Source: an uncultured Pontibacter sp. | GTDB taxonomy: Bacteria; Bacteroidota; Bacteroidia; Cytophagales; Hymenobacteraceae | Direction: 5' to 3' | DNA: 64,000 nt | Assembly: GCF_947495565.1 (NCBI RefSeq) | Contig: NZ_CANLZM010000010.1 | Span: 1-64,000, forward strand | In this document: one piece after another, positions 1 to 7,882 of the stretch | Position numbering within the stretch: position 1 is the first letter of the stretch | Layout: each line of letters starts with the position of its first letter | The notes under the pieces: model-generated | The model's input: the letters and a program-made list of their open reading frames with translations, nothing else | What the model was told of the DNA's origin: nothing | Databases searched by the model: none | Translations under genes and position numbers: made by a program

Positions 1-100
1 AAGAGAACTTCAAGGCTTTTATTCTGCTGGCTTGTATGCTGATTCTGCTTAAACAATTTATGAGATAGCTTCTAGTACTTTTATACCTTTCTAAATAAAA

Positions 101-132
101 ACAGCCGCCCTGCGTGGTGGCAGAGCGGCTGT
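101..132 (-). terminator. Hairpin terminator after the four-helix membrane protein
   Basis: Arms ACAGCCGC (101-108) and GCGGCTGT (125-132) pair exactly. On the minus strand the stem is followed by a run of T residues, as in an intrinsic terminator for the gene ending at 157. Confidence 0.7.
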
Positions 133-156
133 AAATTCTTGATTTCTAAAATAGAC

Positions 157-594
157 TTAGTTACCTAGCCAGGCGTTCCACGGAATACGAAGAAGTATAA
201 GTAACAGGCCGATGCCGTAGAAAATGGCAATACTTTTAAACCCTTTGCTGTCGGTTCCGATCTGGCGCTTCGCGCGGGAGTAGCCTACCGTAATCAGAAT
301 AACGGCAATGATCATGGTAAGCGGGTGCTCCAGAATGTATAGCCTGGAAACTGAATCTCCCATAGCCTCGCCAGAGAAGTTTTTCATGCCCAGCGGCGAC
401 ACAAAGTATAAAATAACCCCGATTACCCACTGCAGGTGAGTTGGAATTAGGCCGAGAAGGCCCAGTTTTCTGTCTTTATCGGTAAAGACTTTGTTGCCAG
501 ATAAGCCTGCCAGCGCAGTGCCAAAGCTGATGAGCAACCCCAAGAGCACCAGGTAGCCCATGTAAGAGTGTAAATGCTGTAATCCTAGATACAT
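157..594 (-). CDS. Small four-helix membrane protein (Bacteroidota family often labelled cytochrome b)
   Basis: A 145-residue integral membrane protein with four predicted helices, near residues 12-32, 50-70, 90-107 and 120-141. Histidines sit near helix ends: two in the N-terminal HLH, one in PTHLQW and one in LEHPL, which may be why relatives are called cytochrome b-like. I see no CxxCH motif, so any heme binding would rest on histidines and is unproven. The start ATG at 594 gives a short N-terminus before helix 1. It is transcribed alone, with a hairpin just downstream and about 140 bp before the desaturase gene. Family recognition is from general resemblance; no enzymatic role can be assigned. 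Confidence 0.7.
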   Translation of the reverse strand: MYLGLQHLHSYMGYLVLLGLLISFGTALAGLSGNKVFTDKDRKLGLLGLIPTHLQWVIGVILYFVSPLGMKNFSGEAMGDSVSRLYILEHPLTMIIAVILITVGYSRAKRQIGTDSKGFKSIAIFYGIGLLLILLRIPWNAWLGN

Positions 595-733
595 GCTGTT
601 GTTTGATTGATGTCTGGTGTAAATATAGAAATTAAACGCTAAAAGCAGCTGTAATTATCTGCTTTGCTGCTCGTATTCGGTGGTTTGCTGAAAGTGTAAA
701 GGCATCAATACATCACAGCAAATTCTTTAATAT

Positions 734-1657
734 TCAGGCGTTCTGTAGTTTCTGCGGCTCCTCTGCCGTTGCGGTGTCTCTCACTTCGGTTGTCTTATCT
801 CTGAAAGGATGCAGCTGCTGCTCTATAAATGACTTCGGATACTGCTCCACCTCTTCAAAACCAAGCTCAATATCCCGTCCATTTTCTGGCATATAGGCTG
901 TGCCAAAAAGATAATCCCACACGCTTAGGCTGATGCCGTAATTTGCCCCGTAGCGCCGCGGCATGTGTTTGGCATGGTGCCAGATGTGCATCTGCGGGTT
1001 ATTGAATATATACTGGAAAGGCCCCAGCGGAAGGTGAAAATTTGAGTGGTTAAAGTGCCCGATGGCTGTGGCGAAAATGTGTACCAGAAAAAAATCCTGA
1101 ATACCAAAACCGATCATTGCCAGCGGAATATACTCTAGCGTGCGGTAAACAACTGTTTCGCCCCAATGGAAGCGGAGGTGTGCGGCAAAACCCATCTGCT
1201 GCACCGAGTGGTGCACTTTATGGAAGCGCCACAGAAAATCAGAACGATGCAGCAGGCGGTGCACATTCCACTGAATGAAGTCGCGCAGCACGAAAAGCGT
1301 TAGCAGCTGCGCCCAAACCGGCCACGACTGTACCTCAAACGCTACCAGGTTCCGGATGCCGAACAGCGCCAGAAAATCATTAAAAGCCTGCACGCCGATG
1401 TTGGAGATGGCGTTGAAACCGACAAGCGAGAACAGAAAAAAATTGAAGAACATGTAAAAGCTGTCGAGCCAGAAATCCTGCCGGATCTTGCTTTGTTGCT
1501 GCCGCCACGGAAGTATGATTTCCAGTAACCAGAAGAAAAGCGAGATGCCCACCAGCCAGTAGAAATAATTGCCCCAACCCGGGTTCAGTATTTCGCGCCA
1601 CAGGTAGCCGCCATAATCCGTGAATGACGAAACGAAAATGTTCCAGTATTTCTCCAT
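734..1657 (-). CDS. Sterol desaturase/fatty acid hydroxylase family membrane protein
   Basis: A 307-residue di-iron membrane hydroxylase of the fatty acid hydroxylase superfamily. The histidine clusters that bind the iron pair are present: HRLLH (about 133-137), HKVHH (146-150), a further GHFNH near 200, and HIWHH (224-228). Hydrophobic helices lie near 30-50, 64-82, 112-128 and 172-198. The family inserts or removes hydrogens on lipid chains or sterol-like rings at the inner membrane; the substrate cannot be told here. I chose the ATG at 1657 because an AAAGGA stretch lies just before it; an in-frame ATG at 1669 would add four residues. The C-terminal 40 residues are acidic and probably cytoplasmic. 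Confidence 0.88.
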   Translation of the reverse strand: MEKYWNIFVSSFTDYGGYLWREILNPGWGNYFYWLVGISLFFWLLEIILPWRQQQSKIRQDFWLDSFYMFFNFFLFSLVGFNAISNIGVQAFNDFLALFGIRNLVAFEVQSWPVWAQLLTLFVLRDFIQWNVHRLLHRSDFLWRFHKVHHSVQQMGFAAHLRFHWGETVVYRTLEYIPLAMIGFGIQDFFLVHIFATAIGHFNHSNFHLPLGPFQYIFNNPQMHIWHHAKHMPRRYGANYGISLSVWDYLFGTAYMPENGRDIELGFEEVEQYPKSFIEQQLHPFRDKTTEVRDTATAEEPQKLQNA

Positions 1658-1817
1658 ATATCCTTTCATTTAACCTGAGATTAGAGATCAGCCTCAGGAT
1701 TATTTTGCACAGCTGAATGACTTGCTGAGGCCGTTTTTGCTGCATTCATACCATTACCCACTAAGGCAAAAACTGCGCCTGTTGCGTTGGTTCTAAAGTA
1801 TACTTGCGTGAAATTTA

Positions 1818-2261
1818 TTACTGCTCTACAGCTATACCCGCCCTTTGGAGAGCGGCATATCCTTCGTTGGCATCATATACCACACTAAAGCCCAGCTCCT
1901 GCATCACGCGAACGGCTTTACGGCTTCTGCCGCCTACGGCACAGTATACCAGGTAGGGTTTGCTGGTGTCCAGGCTTGTAAGCTGCTGTGCAAAATCAGG
2001 GGCAAAAAAATCAATGTGCTGTGCATTGGTTAAGTGGCCACTGTTAAATTCCTGCGGAGTGCGTACATCCAGAATGACTATGTCTTGCTGTTTAGCCAGC
2101 AGGTTTTTAGCATCCTGGCTGCCAATTGGCTGCACCTTTACCACCTTGCCAATTTCTGAATCTGTAACAGCGCCTGTGGCCGCTACATTATTTGTTGTTT
2201 GCTCTGTGCCGCAGGATGAAAACAAGACTGTAATTACACCAATGGCGACTAGCTTTTTCAT
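1818..2261 (-). CDS. Rhodanese-domain lipoprotein
   Basis: A 147-residue exported lipoprotein. The N-terminus is a short signal peptide ending in a lipobox-like FSSC, with Cys17 as the expected lipidated residue. One rhodanese domain follows (about 45-147), with LDVRTPQEF near 64-72 and the active-site loop CAVGGRS starting at Cys107, so persulfide chemistry is possible. Rhodaneses move sulfane sulfur from thiosulfate or persulfides to an acceptor; here it would act in the periplasm. It lies downstream of the TlpA-like gene, 68 bp away with a hairpin between them, and starts the sulfur-handling run that extends to 10 kb. Physiological donor and acceptor are unknown. Confidence 0.9.
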   Translation of the reverse strand: MKKLVAIGVITVLFSSCGTEQTTNNVAATGAVTDSEIGKVVKVQPIGSQDAKNLLAKQQDIVILDVRTPQEFNSGHLTNAQHIDFFAPDFAQQLTSLDTSKPYLVYCAVGGRSRKAVRVMQELGFSVVYDANEGYAALQRAGIAVEQ

Positions 2262-2284
2262 GATCAGTATGAAGTATAAATTTT

Positions 2285-2318
2285 AAAAAAGCAGCCTGCC
2301 CAAAGCGGAGCAGACTGC
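2285..2318 (-). terminator. Weak hairpin between the TlpA-like and rhodanese genes
   Basis: GCAGCCTGC (2291-2299) can pair with GCAGACTGC (2310-2318) with one mismatch. On the minus strand it is followed by a T-rich stretch. It may attenuate or end transcription from the TlpA-like gene. Confidence 0.45.
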
Positions 2319-2329
2319 CTGTTTGCTAT

Positions 2330-2968
2330 CTATTTTTTAACCATTCCTTGCAGGAACTCACGTACTTCTTTGGTGTCGTAATCGGCCATTCCTTCCTGCT
2401 TTGCCACTATTTTTCCTTCCGGTGATAGTATGAAGGTAGTTGGGATGGCGTTGGAGTAAAACTCCCGCGGAAGCTGGCTGGCCGGCATATAAACCGGGAA
2501 CGTAAAGCCTTTCTTGTCGATAAACTTCTTTACTTTCTCCATGCCGCCCTCATCTACAGACAGCATCACAAAAGCAATTTTATCAGAGCCAACCTTCTCG
2601 TATAGCTTCTGTATATTAGGCATTTCGGCTACGCACGGCGGGCACCAGGTAGCCCAGATGTTCATAAACACTACCTTGCCTTTCAGGCTTTCAAAGCTTA
2701 CCTGCTTGCCATCTAAATCTACCATCTTAAAGCCGGCTCCAGCCATAGCCGTTCCGGTTGTTGCAGCGTTATGCACGACGGCGGCGTTGTTTGGCTGTTG
2801 CGTAGGTATTTCCGGTACATCGGCGTTCCGGATGCCTGTTGCCAGCAGGAGGCGCTGCACCTGCCCAATGGCCTCTGTGTGCAGTCCGGTTAAGTATAAA
2901 ATCCCGAATACGGCAAGCATAACAGCCCAACCCGGTATATTTTTCAAGGAGAATTTTTGCTTCTTCAT
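2330..2968 (-). CDS. TlpA-family thiol:disulfide oxidoreductase
   Basis: A 212-residue membrane-anchored thioredoxin-fold protein. An N-terminal hydrophobic segment (about 13-30) anchors it to the inner membrane. A low-complexity linker (about 50-78) follows, then an AhpC/TSA-type thioredoxin domain (about 80-212) with the redox motif WCPPC (Cys109, Cys112). Such proteins reduce disulfides in periplasmic targets, for example in cytochrome c maturation; here the neighbours suggest upkeep of sulfur-carrying thiols instead, which is inference. The domain is complete: a cis-Pro segment (IPTTF) follows near 180. No CRP-like palindrome is seen upstream. Confidence 0.9.
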   Translation of the reverse strand: MKKQKFSLKNIPGWAVMLAVFGILYLTGLHTEAIGQVQRLLLATGIRNADVPEIPTQQPNNAAVVHNAATTGTAMAGAGFKMVDLDGKQVSFESLKGKVVFMNIWATWCPPCVAEMPNIQKLYEKVGSDKIAFVMLSVDEGGMEKVKKFIDKKGFTFPVYMPASQLPREFYSNAIPTTFILSPEGKIVAKQEGMADYDTKEVREFLQGMVKK

Positions 2969-3225
2969 TGTGAGTGGTTTTAATTGATATCTGCATCTAC
3001 CAGCTATTAAATAGTATAGCCTTGCAAGCAGATGATTACCTAAAAGAATTGCATCCTGCCCCTGATTTTGCGCATCTGGAGCAGTTTTTAAAGTATAAAT
3101 AACTTTTTAGCCGCCTAAAAAATGCTGCATCAGAAGTCATTGCAAGCACAACAATTACCAAAATAAACATTAAATGTAGAGCAGCTTAGGCACACACCAT
3201 TTCAAAGGTAGTGCATACTCAAAAT

Positions 3226-3603
3226 TTATACTTTGGTAAAGCGAGGCGGCTTGCGCTCTGCTTTTAGGTAAGGAGGGAGGTGCTCCGTAAAAACTGGGGA
3301 GCCTTTTTGGCGCTGAGGTAGCGTTACGAATTTGCTGCGCTCCTGAGTTTGAGCAACAACAGCATAAAAGGTTTGACTGCAGTCGGTAACTGTGTTAGTC
3401 GATTGCTGATTATCTGAATGCGTCTGATGCTTTAAGCAGCCTTTCACGCAGGCGCGTTTTGCAAGGCGTTTAGCCGCACACGACTTTTTTATGAAACCGT
3501 GCTCCATACCAGACACCTCACTTCCGGTTCTGCCCGAGTTTGGCAAAACAAAGAGCAAAAGCATAGCACTAAGAAATAAGAGCAGGTAGGTTCTCATAAA
3601 CAA
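3226..3603 (-). CDS. Small exported protein with four cysteines, function unknown
   Basis: A 125-residue protein I do not recognise with certainty. It starts with a signal-peptide-like segment (MRTYLLLFLSAMLLLF), with a second possible start ATG at 3597. The mature part is basic and has four cysteines near residues 42, 52, 56 and 75, a spacing that could bind metal or form disulfides. The tail is Pro/Lys-rich (YLKAERKPPRF). It lies among thiol and sulfur genes, so a role in that chemistry is possible, but nothing in the sequence proves one. Small secreted proteins like this also occur next to metal-efflux genes in Bacteroidota, which would be an alternative. Confidence 0.55.
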   Translation of the reverse strand: MFMRTYLLLFLSAMLLLFVLPNSGRTGSEVSGMEHGFIKKSCAAKRLAKRACVKGCLKHQTHSDNQQSTNTVTDCSQTFYAVVAQTQERSKFVTLPQRQKGSPVFTEHLPPYLKAERKPPRFTKV

Positions 3604-3715
3604 TCTTTAACAAGTGCCTGGAGCAATTGCTTTAAACCTGAAATAGCTGGAGGCAATTATACTTGCTGCTGTACAGCCATAGCAGATATCGTAAATTTAA
3701 AGAATCATACGTTGT

Positions 3716-3749
3716 GGAGCAAACAGACATTAACCTGCCTGTTTGCTCC
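3716..3749 (-). terminator. Strong hairpin terminator after the YeeE/YedE pair
   Basis: GGAGCAAACAG (3716-3726) pairs perfectly with CTGTTTGCTCC (3739-3749), 18 bp downstream of the stop codon of the DUF6691 gene on the minus strand. Confidence 0.7.
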
Positions 3750-3766
3750 TGCTTTAAAGCCTATTG

Positions 3767-4180
3767 TTAATGAGGCAGCTTATCTCGGATTACGCCATAA
3801 AAGAACGTCCCGCCAATTGCGCCCGCCACCGCTATCAGTATGGCCCAATAGGCATGGCCGATATTTACGAACATCGGGCCAGGGCAAGCCCCTGTCAGCG
3901 CCCAGCCCAGTCCGAAGATAGTACCTCCAAAAAGGTAGCGCGACACAGACTTCTCCTTCGGCGTAAACACGATCTGGTTACCTTGGTAATCGCGGAGGTT
4001 ATACTTTTTGATGATATAAGTTGCGAGCGCCCCCAACACCACGGCTGTACCAATAATGCCATACATATGAAAAGCCTGGAAGCGGAACATCTCCTGGATG
4101 CGGTACCACGAAATGGCTTCTGACTTACTCATGACAATGCCGAACAAGATGCCGGCTAATATATATTTTAATCCTTTCAC
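3767..4180 (-). CDS. DUF6691/YeeE-YedE family sulfur transporter half (C-terminal type)
   Basis: A 137-residue membrane protein forming one half of a split YeeE/YedE (TsuA-like) transporter. It carries the family signature around GWALTGACPGPMFVNIG (residues about 92-108), where the cysteine is the residue thought to relay thiosulfate sulfur in TsuA. Helices lie near 5-22, 38-58, 82-104 and 112-130. The other half lies 25 bp upstream in the same direction, and the two are expected to act as one permease. Known relatives import thiosulfate; other sulfur or selenium compounds are possible. It is the last gene of a unit probably read from the promoter at 5191-5234. Confidence 0.88.
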   Translation of the reverse strand: MKGLKYILAGILFGIVMSKSEAISWYRIQEMFRFQAFHMYGIIGTAVVLGALATYIIKKYNLRDYQGNQIVFTPKEKSVSRYLFGGTIFGLGWALTGACPGPMFVNIGHAYWAILIAVAGAIGGTFFYGVIRDKLPH

Positions 4181-4205
4181 GGGTTGAGTTCTTTTTAAGT
4201 GATGC

Positions 4206-4763
4206 TTAGAAAATTAGGGGCAGCAGGAAATAGGTGGTGATAAGCCCGCCTATAAAAAATCCTATTACGGCAATGAGCGATGGCAGCTGCAGGTTAGATA
4301 AACCGCTGATGGCATGGCCTGAGGTACAGCCGCCAGCATAACGTGAGCCAAAGCCAATCATAAAACCGCCCACCAGTAGCAACAAAAAGCCTTTAACTGA
4401 AAACAGCGCCTCCATACTGAAAATCTCTTCCGGCTGCAGATCGTCTGGTGCAGAGAAACCTAGTGCGCTGAGGTCCCGGATAGTTTCCTGCGAGATAGCT
4501 ACCGGAGCGTCTCCGGCCAGAAACTGAGAGGAAATGACACCGCCTAAAACAGCACCTACCAGAAACAGCAGGTTCCATACTTGGCTGCGCCAGTTAAAGT
4601 CGAAAAACTTAACATGCTTTCCGGCGCCACAGGCGGAGCAAATGACGCGCAGGTTAGAGGAAAAGCCAAACGACTTACCAAAGAACAGCAGCAGCACCAT
4701 GACCAAAGCAATCAAAGTGCCTGACGTATACCATGGCCATGGCTGGCTCAAAAATTCTATCAT
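4206..4763 (-). CDS. YeeE/YedE family sulfur transporter half (N-terminal type)
   Basis: A 185-residue membrane protein with about five helices. The YeeE signature GGCTSGHAISGLSNL (near 143-157) includes a conserved cysteine, and a second cysteine pair (CSACGAGKH) lies near residue 42-50. Paired small YeeE proteins in Bacteroidota correspond to the two halves of the larger YeeE/TsuA thiosulfate channel. The gene is 25 bp upstream of its partner and 58 bp downstream of a broken rhodanese gene, giving the order rhodanese-YeeE-DUF6691. Transport of thiosulfate is the best guess from family knowledge and context; it is not shown by sequence alone. Confidence 0.88.
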   Translation of the reverse strand: MIEFLSQPWPWYTSGTLIALVMVLLLFFGKSFGFSSNLRVICSACGAGKHVKFFDFNWRSQVWNLLFLVGAVLGGVISSQFLAGDAPVAISQETIRDLSALGFSAPDDLQPEEIFSMEALFSVKGFLLLLVGGFMIGFGSRYAGGCTSGHAISGLSNLQLPSLIAVIGFFIGGLITTYFLLPLIF

Positions 4764-4821
4764 AATATTTAAATTAAGCGATGGTGTTTATACTTGTAAC
4801 CAGGTGCCAGTAAAGGAGATA

Positions 4822-5169
4822 TTACCGGGGCCAGGCACTGATGCCTCCGGCAAGGTTGTATACGGTTAAGCCGTGCACAGACATGATCTTACAGGCTGTG
4901 CCACTGCGGCTACCGCTGCGGCAGAACAGGAAGTATGCTCTGTCCTTATCTAGCTTTTTCAGGGTTTGCTGAAACTGTACAGATGTAACATCCATGTTAT
5001 GCGCTCCCTATAGTGTGCCTGCCGAAAATTCGCTGGGCCTTCTTACGTCAATAAGTATAGCCGTTGGCTTGCTCTCAAACTCCTTTTTAAAGGTGCTGCC
5101 AGTAAGGTCATCGTATTTCTTCGCGTTTTTCCTGAATAGATGAAACACTGCCTGATCTTTTAATGGCAC
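4822..5169 (-). pseudogene. Single-domain rhodanese interrupted by an in-frame TAG
   Basis: Conceptual translation gives a full rhodanese of about 115 residues except for one amber codon (minus-strand TAG at 5008-5010) after EFSAGTL. The reading frame then continues as GAHNMDV and ends in GGISAWPR. The active-site loop FCRSGSRSG is intact, so the stop is probably recent. The likely start is the GTG at 5169; there is no good ATG in frame. It is the first gene after the promoter at 5191-5234 and precedes the YeeE pair, so transcription of those genes may still run through it. A sequencing error, or reinitiation downstream at the ATG of NMDV, cannot be ruled out. Confidence 0.8.
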
Positions 5170-5190
5170 ATAACTATTTTTTATTCTTTA

Positions 5191-5234
5191 CAAAGATCGG
5201 AAGATGGCAGGCCCGGTTCAGTGACTTTGGTCAC
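5191..5234 (-). promoter_or_regulatory. Predicted Crp/Fnr-type operator and -7 box, YeeE/YedE unit
   Basis: The perfect palindrome GTGACTTTGGTCAC (5221-5234) has CRP-like half-sites GTGA-N6-TCAC. A Bacteroidota -7 like box GATCTTTG (minus strand, 5191-5198; 7 of 8 matches to TAnnTTTG) is centred exactly 33 bp downstream. The same layout occurs at 7732-7775 and 10138-10181. Confidence 0.7.
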
Positions 5235-5274
5235 GTAACGGCTATTTTTATAGAGGCGGGAATAGTAAGATATG

Positions 5275-5307
5275 GCCGGGGTTTGCTATCAAACTGCAAA
5301 CCCCGGC
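5275..5307 (-). terminator. GC-rich hairpin after the first MBL-rhodanese gene
   Basis: GCCGGGGTTTGC (5275-5286) pairs perfectly with GCAAACCCCGGC (5296-5307), 10 bp past the stop codon. There is no strong T run after it. Confidence 0.65.
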
Positions 5308-5316
5308 TTAGGGATT

Positions 5317-6729
5317 CTACTTGAGTGTGGATGGGCAAACAAAGGCTGTTTGGGGGACATCGGTTTCGGCAATGGCCTTATAGCCGCCTTCTACGTTCAC
5401 CACATTGTCATACCCTCTGGCTTTCAAGATAGAGGCTGCAATCATGGAGCGGTAACCACCGGCGCAGTACAGGTACATTTCTGCTTGCTTAGGAAGCTCT
5501 GCCAAGTGATCATTCAGGTAATCCAGCGGAGTGCTCTGTGCTGTTGCCATATGCGCCGCCTGAAACTCACCCGGCTTACGCACATCCACTACCTGCAGGC
5601 TGTTATTTTGCGCATAACGTTTGGCAAACTCGGTAGCGGAAATAGAGCTAACTGTATCTGTCTCTTTGCCGGTGTTTTCCCATTGCTGCATTCCTCCCTG
5701 CAGGTAACCGATTGCGTTATCGTAGCCAACCCGGGCCAGTCTTGTTACCACCTCTTCCTCACGGCCTTCATCGGCTATGAAAAGGATTGGCTGCTGAATG
5801 TCCGGTATGAGCGCTCCTACCCAAGGGGCAAAATTACCGTCTATGCCAATGTTAATGGCATTCGCAATGTAGCCTTTCGCAAAGTCACCGGGCTTCCGGG
5901 TATCAAGCACCAAAGCCCCTGTTTCGTTAGCTGCGGCCTCAAAAGCCTCTGCCGTAAGCGCCTGCAGGCCCTTAAGCATTACCTCGTCTATGTTGGCATA
6001 GCCCTCCTTGTTCATCTTCACGTTCATCGGGAAGTAGCCCGGAGGAGGCAGCAAACCATCTGTCACTTCTTTCACAAACTCTTCCTTCGTCATATCGGCG
6101 CGGAGGGCGTAATTGCTTTTTTTCTGATTGCCCAGTAAATCAGTAGTTTCCTTGCTCATGTTTTTGCCGCAGGCAGAACCAGCCCCATGTGCCGGGTAAA
6201 CAACCACATCATCAGCAAGCGGCATTATTTTACTGCGCAGCGAGTCGTAAAGGTGCTCTGCCAGTTGCGCCTCTGACATACTGGATTTTGCGGCTAGGTC
6301 CGGACGTCCCACATCACCTATAAAAAGCGTGTCGCCTGTAAAGATGCCGTAGTCTTTCCCGGTCTCATCTTTCAGCAGGTAAGTAGTAGACTCCATAGTA
6401 TGGCCAGGCGTGTGTAGCACTTTTATTGTAACGTTTCCGAGCTTCAGTTCTTCTCCGTCTGTGGCGATGTGCGTTTTAAAGGAAGGCTGCGCGTTGGGGC
6501 CGAAAACAATCTCAGCACCAGTCGCTTTAGCCAGATCCAGGTGGCCGGACACAAAATCGGCGTGGAAATGCGTCTCCAGCACATACTTTATTTTTACACC
6601 GTTTTTCTCGGCTCTGTCAATGTATGGCTTTACCTCACGTAACGGATCGATGACAGCAGCTTCGCCATTGCTCTCGATGTAGTAAGCGCCTTGTGCCAGG
6701 CATCCGGTATAGATCTGCTCTACTTTCAT
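5317..6729 (-). CDS. MBL-fold hydrolase with two rhodanese domains (persulfide dioxygenase-like)
   Basis: A 470-residue three-domain protein. Residues 1-235 are a metallo-beta-lactamase fold with THFHAD (His54, His56, Asp58), His110 in HTPGH and Asp133 in GDTLFIGDVGRPDL, the pattern of ETHE1/PDO persulfide dioxygenases. The first rhodanese domain (about 270-355) has lost its cysteine and ends in a degenerate loop. The second (about 370-470) keeps CAGGYRS with Cys422. The reaction expected is oxidation of glutathione- or protein-persulfide to sulfite, with the rhodanese feeding sulfane sulfur. I start it at the ATG at 6729 (MKVEQIYTG); an upstream ATG at 6786 would add 19 unlikely residues. 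It follows the TauE gene by 109 bp and probably shares its promoter. Confidence 0.92.
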   Translation of the reverse strand: MKVEQIYTGCLAQGAYYIESNGEAAVIDPLREVKPYIDRAEKNGVKIKYVLETHFHADFVSGHLDLAKATGAEIVFGPNAQPSFKTHIATDGEELKLGNVTIKVLHTPGHTMESTTYLLKDETGKDYGIFTGDTLFIGDVGRPDLAAKSSMSEAQLAEHLYDSLRSKIMPLADDVVVYPAHGAGSACGKNMSKETTDLLGNQKKSNYALRADMTKEEFVKEVTDGLLPPPGYFPMNVKMNKEGYANIDEVMLKGLQALTAEAFEAAANETGALVLDTRKPGDFAKGYIANAINIGIDGNFAPWVGALIPDIQQPILFIADEGREEEVVTRLARVGYDNAIGYLQGGMQQWENTGKETDTVSSISATEFAKRYAQNNSLQVVDVRKPGEFQAAHMATAQSTPLDYLNDHLAELPKQAEMYLYCAGGYRSMIAASILKARGYDNVVNVEGGYKAIAETDVPQTAFVCPSTLK

Positions 6730-6838
6730 GATGAGTATACTTAGTATTTTAAAATTCCAGGGCCGCCCTTCTTTCAGGATGACCAATTTAACAGCGCTGC
6801 TTAAAAGTCTTTTTAGCGACTTAAAACAAAATGCTTAT

Positions 6839-7696
6839 TTAAAAAAGAAGTTCTTTTGCAATGATATAAATGCCCATCAACAGTACAAACCAGCCAAAAG
6901 ACGTTTTCAGTTTATCGGCATGAATCCTAGTTGACAGGTAAGAACCCACAAAGATACCTACAATTGAGATACTGGAGAAAATAGCGAGGAAAAGCCAGTT
7001 GATTTCATAGTTAAAGATATCGCCTATAAAGCCAAAAAGCGATTTTGCCGCAATTATGAGCAAAGAAGTGCCCACTGCCATCTTCATGTCGAGCTTGCTG
7101 AAAAGCACCAAAGCAGGTATAATCAGGAAGCCTCCGCCAGCTCCAACCAAGCCTGTAAGTGTGCCAACCACAACGCCTTCTGCCAATATGCCGCCATAGT
7201 TGAATTTTGGTTTTGGATGCGGTGCATTGGGGTTCTCCTGCTCCACATGAAGCGCAGTATCAATGTTTTCATCCACCGGATCAACGGGTTTGGCAGGCGC
7301 TTTTTTCTTCCGGATCATACTGATGGAGGCAAATACCATAAGGCCTGCAAAGAGCAGCATTAGCAGCACACCTTTGGTTACCATAAAATCTCCCACCGAA
7401 AAAATATTCTCCGGAATGGCCGGCACGATGTACCGACGTGTTATGTACACCGCTATGATGGAAGGTATACCAAAAACCACCGCAGTTTTCAGGCTCACTA
7501 AACCGCTTTTATAAAACTTATAAGAGCCGACAAGGCTGGTTAGTCCAACAATAAAAAGAGAGTAAGCTGTTGAAATAACCGGGCTTAAACCGAGCAAATA
7601 TACAAGCACAGGAACAGTAAGTATGGAACCGCCGCCCCCGATCAGGCCAAGCGAAAGGCCAATAACCAAGGCTGCCATGTATCCTAATATTTCCAT
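6839..7696 (-). CDS. TauE/SafE family sulfite/anion exporter
   Basis: A 285-residue membrane protein of the TauE/SafE (TSUP) family, with two repeated blocks of helices. The repeat signatures are GLIGGGGSILTVPVLVYLLG (near 19-38) and GLVGAGGGFLIIPALVLFS (near 181-199). The two halves are joined by a charged loop near 130-170. Family members export sulfite, sulfoacetate or other organosulfur anions. Being next to a persulfide dioxygenase-like gene, which makes sulfite, sulfite export is the natural reading. Its promoter carries the GTGAC palindrome at about -41 from the predicted start of transcription, a class II activator position. Confidence 0.92.
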   Translation of the reverse strand: MEILGYMAALVIGLSLGLIGGGGSILTVPVLVYLLGLSPVISTAYSLFIVGLTSLVGSYKFYKSGLVSLKTAVVFGIPSIIAVYITRRYIVPAIPENIFSVGDFMVTKGVLLMLLFAGLMVFASISMIRKKKAPAKPVDPVDENIDTALHVEQENPNAPHPKPKFNYGGILAEGVVVGTLTGLVGAGGGFLIIPALVLFSKLDMKMAVGTSLLIIAAKSLFGFIGDIFNYEINWLFLAIFSSISIVGIFVGSYLSTRIHADKLKTSFGWFVLLMGIYIIAKELLF

Positions 7697-7731
7697 TTGT
7701 TAAGAATGTTAAGTTTTTTGTATGACTGCTA

Positions 7732-7775
7732 CAAAAGTAAAGTATGCCAGTTGTTAACACAGTGACTATTATCAC
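7732..7775 (-). promoter_or_regulatory. Predicted Crp/Fnr-type operator and -7 box, TauE promoter
   Basis: The near-perfect palindrome GTGACTATTATCAC (7762-7775) is centred 33 bp upstream of TACTTTTG (minus strand, 7732-7739), a full match to TAnnTTTG. Transcription would start near 7728, putting the operator at about -40.5. The layout equals that at 5191-5234 and 10138-10181. Confidence 0.75.
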
Positions 7776-7882
7776 AGAGGGAAAAACATAGGTTTAAATG
7801 CCTGCTAGTTGCTCTGCAATACGCTCTGCTTAACTTATTAGCCGTTTTTATAGTTGTTTCAAGTATACTGAGAGGAGGTTTG

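Noticed and set aside
5008..5010. Programmed read-through or non-standard amino acid at the TAG in the rhodanese
   Set aside because: The Cys active site lies elsewhere and the position is normally an ordinary residue, so a recoding signal is not needed to explain it.
5272..6138. Long plus-strand open frame of 288 codons
   Set aside because: It lies fully opposite the MBL-rhodanese gene, shows no domain, and its composition is that of a reverse-strand shadow.
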